A DNA stretch of 64,000 bases from the NCBI RefSeq assembly GCF_030272615.1, contig NC_081405.1:157593954-157657953 (forward strand), in the 5' to 3' direction. This document shows positions 58,674 to 64,000 of this stretch, in pieces (position 1 is the first letter of the stretch; every line of letters starts with the position of its first letter). Origin of the DNA: Cryptomeria japonica (Eukaryota; Streptophyta; Pinopsida; Cupressales; Cupressaceae). The notes beneath the pieces were generated by a model. The model saw only the letters and a program-made list of their open reading frames with translations, was not told where the DNA came from and searched no databases. The position numbers and the translations under genes were made by a program.

Positions 58674-59844
58674 TGTTAGATAGGGGGGTGGTGAAAAATC
58701 CAATCTTCAAATCCAATTCATCATTATAACTATTTCTGGTTCTTACTTGAACAGTAATGCAGCTAACCAAATGATAAATAGAATCACACATTAGCACATA
58801 AGAACACCACATATACATGGAAACCCAAAATGGAAAAACCACGGTGAGAATAGTTGTTTGGATCTACTGTCCAAATCTAGCCTTACAAAGAGATTTGAAA
58901 CTTACAAATGTTTATGGGCACCAACCCACTGGAGACACCAATCCCCTTACAATGAATTTGCAGGCACTAACCTACAAGAGACCCCAATCCCCTAATTTTG
59001 GAACTAAGCACCCAACCTAGATTTGAGGTATCAACCACAATTACAACAAGATATGAATCATGCGGACCTTCCGGACTCAGAGTGCACCATCAGCCAGATC
59101 TGATCTGCTATAGAACACTTTCTCAATGCGTATAGGATTTATAATTTGATTCACACACCTTAATTCATCTTTGCTAATTGACTAAGCAGCTTGCACAACT
59201 CTTCAACCACCTTTATACAACATGCACATGTTAGGAATGAACCTAAATCAACAATATATATGCGTTACAAATGTAATTACATTCATATGTCGGCCTAGAA
59301 CATATTTGCAATTTCCGCAAGTCGGCCACAAAAAAATTCCTTGAGACAAATGTGTAATGAGTTAAGTCCAAAAGCCTACACGTTACTCTCGATGAAGCGA
59401 CATGTTATGCGTTACCCAACATAGACTCATCTAGCCCCAATGGACATCAACACGCTTCTTTTGGTAGGCACACATTACAATCCTCTGACACATCAATTGA
59501 AAACATCAACCCAGTCAGCCAACAAGCACAATGACCACTCTATCACTTTTAACTTTTTTTTTGCTAAATCTCAACTACTGAAACTCTGGATTATGATACA
59601 CTATGTGTATACTTAACTTCCAAACCGCATGCCATAACAAATCTCAGAAGCATACTGGAGATGCTTCCAAACAACACCACATAAGATATTCAATTAGGAA
59701 CAACTCAAACCGAAGCATAATGATAACATTAAGAGAGCTATCCATCATAGCTTGCCAATCTGGAACTCAAATGCTTAGACATAGACATAACAGTAATTGC
59801 ACTCTTCCAAATACCTTGACATCAATGGCATCCTTTGCTCAACA
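58674..59844 (-). repeat. 3' LTR of the copia element (1,171 bp)
   Basis: Minus strand TGTTGAGC at 59844 to TAACA at 58674. TATAAA at 59217-59212. U5 has ACCGTGGTTTTTCC and GGGTTTCCATG, hallmarks of many plant copia LTRs. Confidence 0.78.
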
Positions 59845-59856
59845 ATCTCCCCCTTT
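59845..59856 (-). other. Copia polypurine tract
   Basis: AAAGGGGGAGAT directly before the 3' LTR on the minus strand, a form very common in plant copia elements. Confidence 0.8.
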
Positions 59857-60099
59857 GTCACTGATGGCAAACCAACAAAATGCTCCCCCTGAGAATGACA
59901 CTTCTTTTGAACAAAGTTTGTCAGCCAAGCATTCTGGCTTTCTCTCTCCCCCTTTGACATCAATGGCAAAGGGCCACTTGATTCTTCTTCTGAGACTTTA
60001 TCTTCCCCTGTTTGAGATATTCCGTGCATTGAACCAAATTGTTCTTCATTGCAAGACCACCAAGTGTTATTGCGGAAGGGAGTCAACACTCCCCCTCTA

Positions 60100-62607
60100 C
60101 CTATACTTCCTCTAGAACATCAAATAGGAGACGACTCTCTCTCTCACATCTTTTGTCTGAATAATTCAAATGTATTATCATATTCTTCCTTTTTATACCA
60201 AGGCCAGTATTCAGCTCTCTTTCCCAATAGGCATTTTATTTCCTTGGTCTCAATGAGGTCATCACCTTCTATGCTGTAATTGTCCACAACAGGCTGACCG
60301 AAACTTCCTTCTATGGTTTCACATTCTTCAATACTGGATGTAGCAATGTAGTCTTTATTTTCAGATCCATCACTTCTCTCAGGTTGATCATGAAATACAG
60401 TATGAGGGATTATTGATCTTTCAAGATTTTGCTATTCTTTCTTCCTTTTTAACACCACCCTAAACTTATTCCTCTAATTAGTAGAGGTATTTTCCCTTTT
60501 ATCCGGTTTAGAATTTTTCCCAAAATTACTCCTGCACTGTCTTGCAATATGTTCAAAATTATTGCACTTCTAACACATGTTATTGAAATCAATCAAAGGA
60601 GTAAATTCATTTCTACTCATGAAATTATTTTTCATTGTGGGAAACATTCTACAATCCACTACCTTATGTCCATAATGATTACAATCTAAGTCACAGGATA
60701 CGACGATTTTCATGGATGAGGTTCGAATTTAATCAAATTTCAAACTTCTATAAAAAAATCGAATTTAATCGAATTTCCTCTATAAAGCACTGCTATCCGC
60801 CTCTAAACACAACTCAGCTGGTCGTGGGCATTCTTTGTATATGCTTTGTATCTATTGGGTCATGGGTGTCTGCAACTGCTGGGTCGCCCTCGGAATAACT
60901 CCAACAAGGGTCGCCATTCTGATAATTTATTAGAAGTATACATATATTTAAAAATAAACAAAATTATAGAAGACGAATTTTATCCGAATTTTTTTTCGAA
61001 TTTTTCCCTTGTTGAATTTCATCCGAATTTCATGGCTGTCAAATTCGAATTCTAATTCGAACCTTTTGACTTAGATTACAATTAAAACAATAACCTGAAA
61101 AAGAATGATTAAACCTGGTATTGTATGCTTGTCTTTGTGGATGTTGTCTTCCAAACCTTCTCTTCTCTCTTTGAACATGGATGAACCCTTCATCTACTTT
61201 CTTGCTGTCCTCAATTGCCTTGGATTGATTGGATCTTGAACTTTTGGGTCCATGCTCGTTTGGATCTTCTGCACTTTTCTTCGTGGAGTCCTTAGTAACC
61301 TTACTGATATGTTTTTCCTCAAATCCAATACTGGTCTTGATATGCAGTGCCCTTTTATTGCAAATAATCTCATCTAATATCTTAGTACACTTTTCAAAAT
61401 TTACATTTTTTCTCAGCTGACTATTTGCTTTCTCCAAATTCTTCCTCAAGTAGACCACTTCTGCTTCAATCTTTTCACAATTATTGTCTCATCTTTAATT
61501 TGTCAGTCAAGACATCTTGCGTCCTTCTTTCTTCTATCTGGACTTTTAGATCTGCAATCATCTTCTCTGATTTCTTAAGACTTTGTAACAATTCATCGTT
61601 AGCTTTGATGTCCTCTATAATTCTCTTCTTAATATTTTTGATCACTTTGTGAGCACAATGAAGTTCTTCAAAGTCTATTTCTGCATCCTCTTCATTTCCG
61701 GAAAACAAAATACCATCTAGAGTTTCCAATGCCATGAAAATAGCCTTTTCATTTTTGGAGGTATGTTGGTCATAGTTATCTGATGAGTAACCTTCTTCCT
61801 CAGCATACACAACATTCTTATTGCTGCCAGTTCTCATTTTGCATTTTGAAGCAATGTACCCCACTTTAGCACAATTGAAAGATTTAAAAGGTAACTTACC
61901 TTTATACTTGTTGGAACCTCTTTTTAATCTCCTCACAAAAATGGCTTCTTCCAGACCAAAATCTTCATTGTAATCTGAATCCTTATTCTCCATTGATGCT
62001 TTGAAAGTTGCCTTCTTTCTTGAAAATTTTTCATTCACAATTCTCATCTCATATGCAGTTAATGCCCCATGTAGCTCATCTAGAGTCAAACTATTCAGAT
62101 TTTTGGCTTTTTCTATTGCAGAAACTTTCGAATGAAACTTAGGGAGAAGGGATCTGAGAACCTTTTTAACAATAACTGATTCTCTCACTTTTTCATCAAG
62201 TCCTTTGATGGTATTGACAACTTCATCAACTCAGAGTAGGTATGTATGGATATCTTCTTCCTCCTTAATGTTTAGACCTTCAAACAATCCTCGGTAGGTT
62301 TGAAGTTTTGCCTTTTTGACTTTATCATCACCTTCATAGATATTGTAGAGTTTATCCCAAACTTCTTTTGCAGTCTTGCATTGCATTATTTTTACAAACT
62401 TGGAGTTAGCTAGGCCACATAAAATAGTATTTCTTGCCTTTGCATTAGTTTCACATTCTCTCTTCTTAGCTTGATCTCTTGGAGGACTTTGTAGAATCTT
62501 ATAATCATCCACAACAGATTACCAACATCAAACCCTAATGCCCTCAAACAGGCTTCCATCCTTACTCTCTAAAATGCATAATTGGATTCATCAATCAAAG
62601 GTGCCTT
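60100..62607 (-). pseudogene. Copia Gag with three zinc knuckles, broken
   Basis: The N-terminus near 62600 reads KAPLIDESNYAF then RALGFDV (frameshifted). 62512-62231 covers NAKARNTILCGL, AKEVWDKLYNIYEGDDKV and KKAKLQTYRG, the UBN2-type copia gag core. A TGA at 62228 replaces the Arg before VDEVVNTI. 62188-61481 continues with LTLDELHGALTAYEMR, knuckle 1 (FNCAKVGYIASKC, first Cys and His lost) and a coiled-coil stretch. After a frameshift, 61458-61076 runs to the start of knuckle 2 (CFNCN). The MITE interrupts there. Beyond it HYGHKVVDC completes knuckle 2 and CNNFEHIARQC is knuckle 3. It binds RNA and forms capsids when intact. Confidence 0.82.
60685..61075. mobile_element. 391-bp MITE-like element inside copia gag
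   Basis: Terminal inverted repeats TCTAAGTC...GACTTAGA, with direct duplication TTACAA at 60679-60684 and 61076-61081. The interior is rich in GAATTT motifs and has no coding capacity. It splits the second gag zinc knuckle exactly at an Asn codon, so the original reading is visible on both sides. Confidence 0.8.
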
Positions 62608-62622
62608 GTTTGAAGAAAGACC

Positions 62623-64000
62623 TGTTGTGACGTATTCACACATTGCCCCATTGCAAATGGGGACCCCTACTTTTTGCTTTCTAGGGTTAGTCTTCCTGTC
62701 TTAGTCGTTTGGATCTTGGCTATTAATCTTTGCATTGGAGAGTTGCTAGAGAGGTCATTAGGATAGCAGGGTATGATTGAATTGAAGTGGGTCAGTAGGT
62801 GGTCCAGGTCAGGGTCTCTTTGAAAGCCTTCTCTAGGTCAGGCCTTGCTCTAGTTTTGGGGTTATTGTTGGTCCTGGAAATAAGCCACACTCGGACCGAC
62901 GATGGATTGGTCCAAGAGGGGCCTGTAGTACCCCTGCCCTAATCAGATTTTTAAAACCGGTTTGACCTTGGTTGACTTTTTAAGTGGCCTTCTTGGATGG
63001 TTGTTGTACCATGATGTAATGTTATAGTCAGATATTATGATTATTGTGCGTACCTGTAAATGTTATTTTCGCATCGATTCTTATGTAAGTTTATTTGTTC
63101 TTCTGATTTGTGTTATTAATCTCGGGCTAACACTTTCATTAAATATATATGTATGCATGTGTGGTTCATGGTTGTAGGAGATTGCAGGTATAGTACCGCA
63201 TAGGTACGAGGTTCGTCTCCACCTAGATTCGCAGGTTTGAGTGTACCTTATCAGCCCTAAGGAATTGGATTAGGTAGTTGTAAGACCCTCGTTTTACCCT
63301 TATCGTACTCAAGTGAGCGTCGTCAGTTGTCCGTCAGTTTCCCCTTTGGTTGGTTATGCAGATTGTGTGTTTGTTTGGCTTTCTTGGGTTGCGTGTTGTG
63401 CGTGCGGTAAAAATTGAGTATTTAATCCTAAGTATTTAATTTGATTAAATGTGTTTTTTTACACATTAGTAAATTAAGGGACTAAATTAAATAGGACCCC
63501 TTTGTGTGATTAATCATTAATCAGATTACTAAATTCATATTTGTAGCAAGTTTGATTAAATGGTTATTTTTAAATGATGAATTAATTAAGTATATGCATT
63601 TTGAAAGGAAAGGGTAAATAGTATTTGAAAATAGAAATATTTTACCCTCTTTGGCATTTTGAAATAGAAATGTTAGTTTTAATTAAATTAAGAAAATCAA
63701 TTTTAGAAGAAAATACAAGTTTTGCATATTTAAATTGTTTGAAAATGATTTATTTGGAGGAAAATATTTTAAATCCAAAAAAATGATTTATTTGGAGGAA
63801 AATATTTTAAATCAGACAATTTCCCTTTTAACCTAGGTTTTGAAAATATTTTGGGGGAGTTATTTTTTGGAATGAAAATTTTGGGCATTTGTGGGCGAAG
63901 GATTTTCTTGAGATTGCAGGTTGGGCTCTTCATCAAATCATTCCCAGGATTGTTGAATAAGGTTGGATTCTTGTTTATCTCTTTGGTTTTATTGTTTAAA
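62623..64000 (+). repeat. Start of a large LTR, running off the right edge
   Basis: TGTTGTGACGTATTCACACA at 62623 matches the start of the solo LTR at 42495 (opposite strand), including CCCCATTGCAAATGGGG and CCCCTACTTTTTGCTTTC. After about 80 bp the two diverge but stay loosely alignable for about 400 bp. The hairpin array is not reached before the window ends. A direct repeat of about 43 bp lies at 63725-63810. Confidence 0.72.

Larger units (their letters stand above)
58674..62622 (-). mobile_element. Ty1/copia element with gag only, 5' part missing
   Basis: Minus order: N-terminal gag near 62607, gag with zinc knuckles to about 60100, polypurine tract, 3' LTR (58674-59844). There is no protease, integrase or RT between gag and the tract, so it is non-autonomous. 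The 5' LTR is absent; the sequence is cut by the LTR that begins at 62623. A 391-bp TIR element sits in gag. Confidence 0.82.

Noticed and set aside
59603-60115. 170-residue plus-strand frame
   Set aside because: Antisense to the copia polypurine tract and LTR boundary; the minus strand explains the sequence.

Overview
This is plant nuclear DNA, most likely from a gymnosperm. It holds one spliced host gene with very long introns, about seven transposable elements of several classes (some nested inside others) and much AT-rich filler. The features are typical of conifer genomes, but species cannot be fixed from sequence alone. There are no operons, CRISPR arrays or rRNA genes.

Layout. (1) 1-10233, minus strand: a Ty3/gypsy element of the Tat lineage. 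Its 5' LTR is at 9457-10233, followed by a primer-binding site, a 2.3 kb structured leader and a gag-pol reading frame that is open from 7099 to the window edge. The frame holds gag, protease, a G-patch-like segment, RT, a degenerate RNase H, a second intact RNase H and integrase. (2) 11038-17270, minus strand: a decayed full-length L1-type LINE with diverged target-site duplications. (3) 17776-19706, plus strand: a 5'-truncated LINE with a perfect 10-bp duplication. (4) 21566-29405, plus strand: a complete LTR element with a 5-bp target duplication. It has gag and a protease-like domain but no RT, RNase H or integrase. (5) 31535 to beyond the window, plus strand: the only convincing host gene, a WrbA/FQR1-type NAD(P)H:quinone oxidoreductase. 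Exons lie at 31535-31557, 34236-34329 and 51519-51781; the last exon must lie beyond position 64000 or be missing. (6) Intron 2 (17.2 kb) contains a decayed hAT-like element (36357-45206, minus) that was itself hit by a 4.55-kb solo LTR (37944-42495), plus a second decayed hAT-like transposase (48183-50219, plus). (7) Intron 3 and the sequence after it carry CT-rich tandem repeats, an LTR-like fragment, a gag-only Ty1/copia element (58674-62622, minus) with a 391-bp TIR element splitting one of its zinc knuckles, and the start of another large LTR (62623 to the edge).

The most striking unexplained structure is inside the solo LTR. It holds 15 copies of a long inverted repeat (two 17-nt arms, 3-nt loop) spaced 166-181 bp apart with one exception, separated by strongly diverged spacers. 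The outer bases of the two arms change together from unit to unit. Hairpin or palindrome repeats also occur in the upstream LTR regions of two other families here: GGACC...GGTCC hairpins at 21737-21795 and AT palindromes at 9972-10208. A separate oddity is the pair of CACAGACGC motif clusters in the leader of the Tat element.
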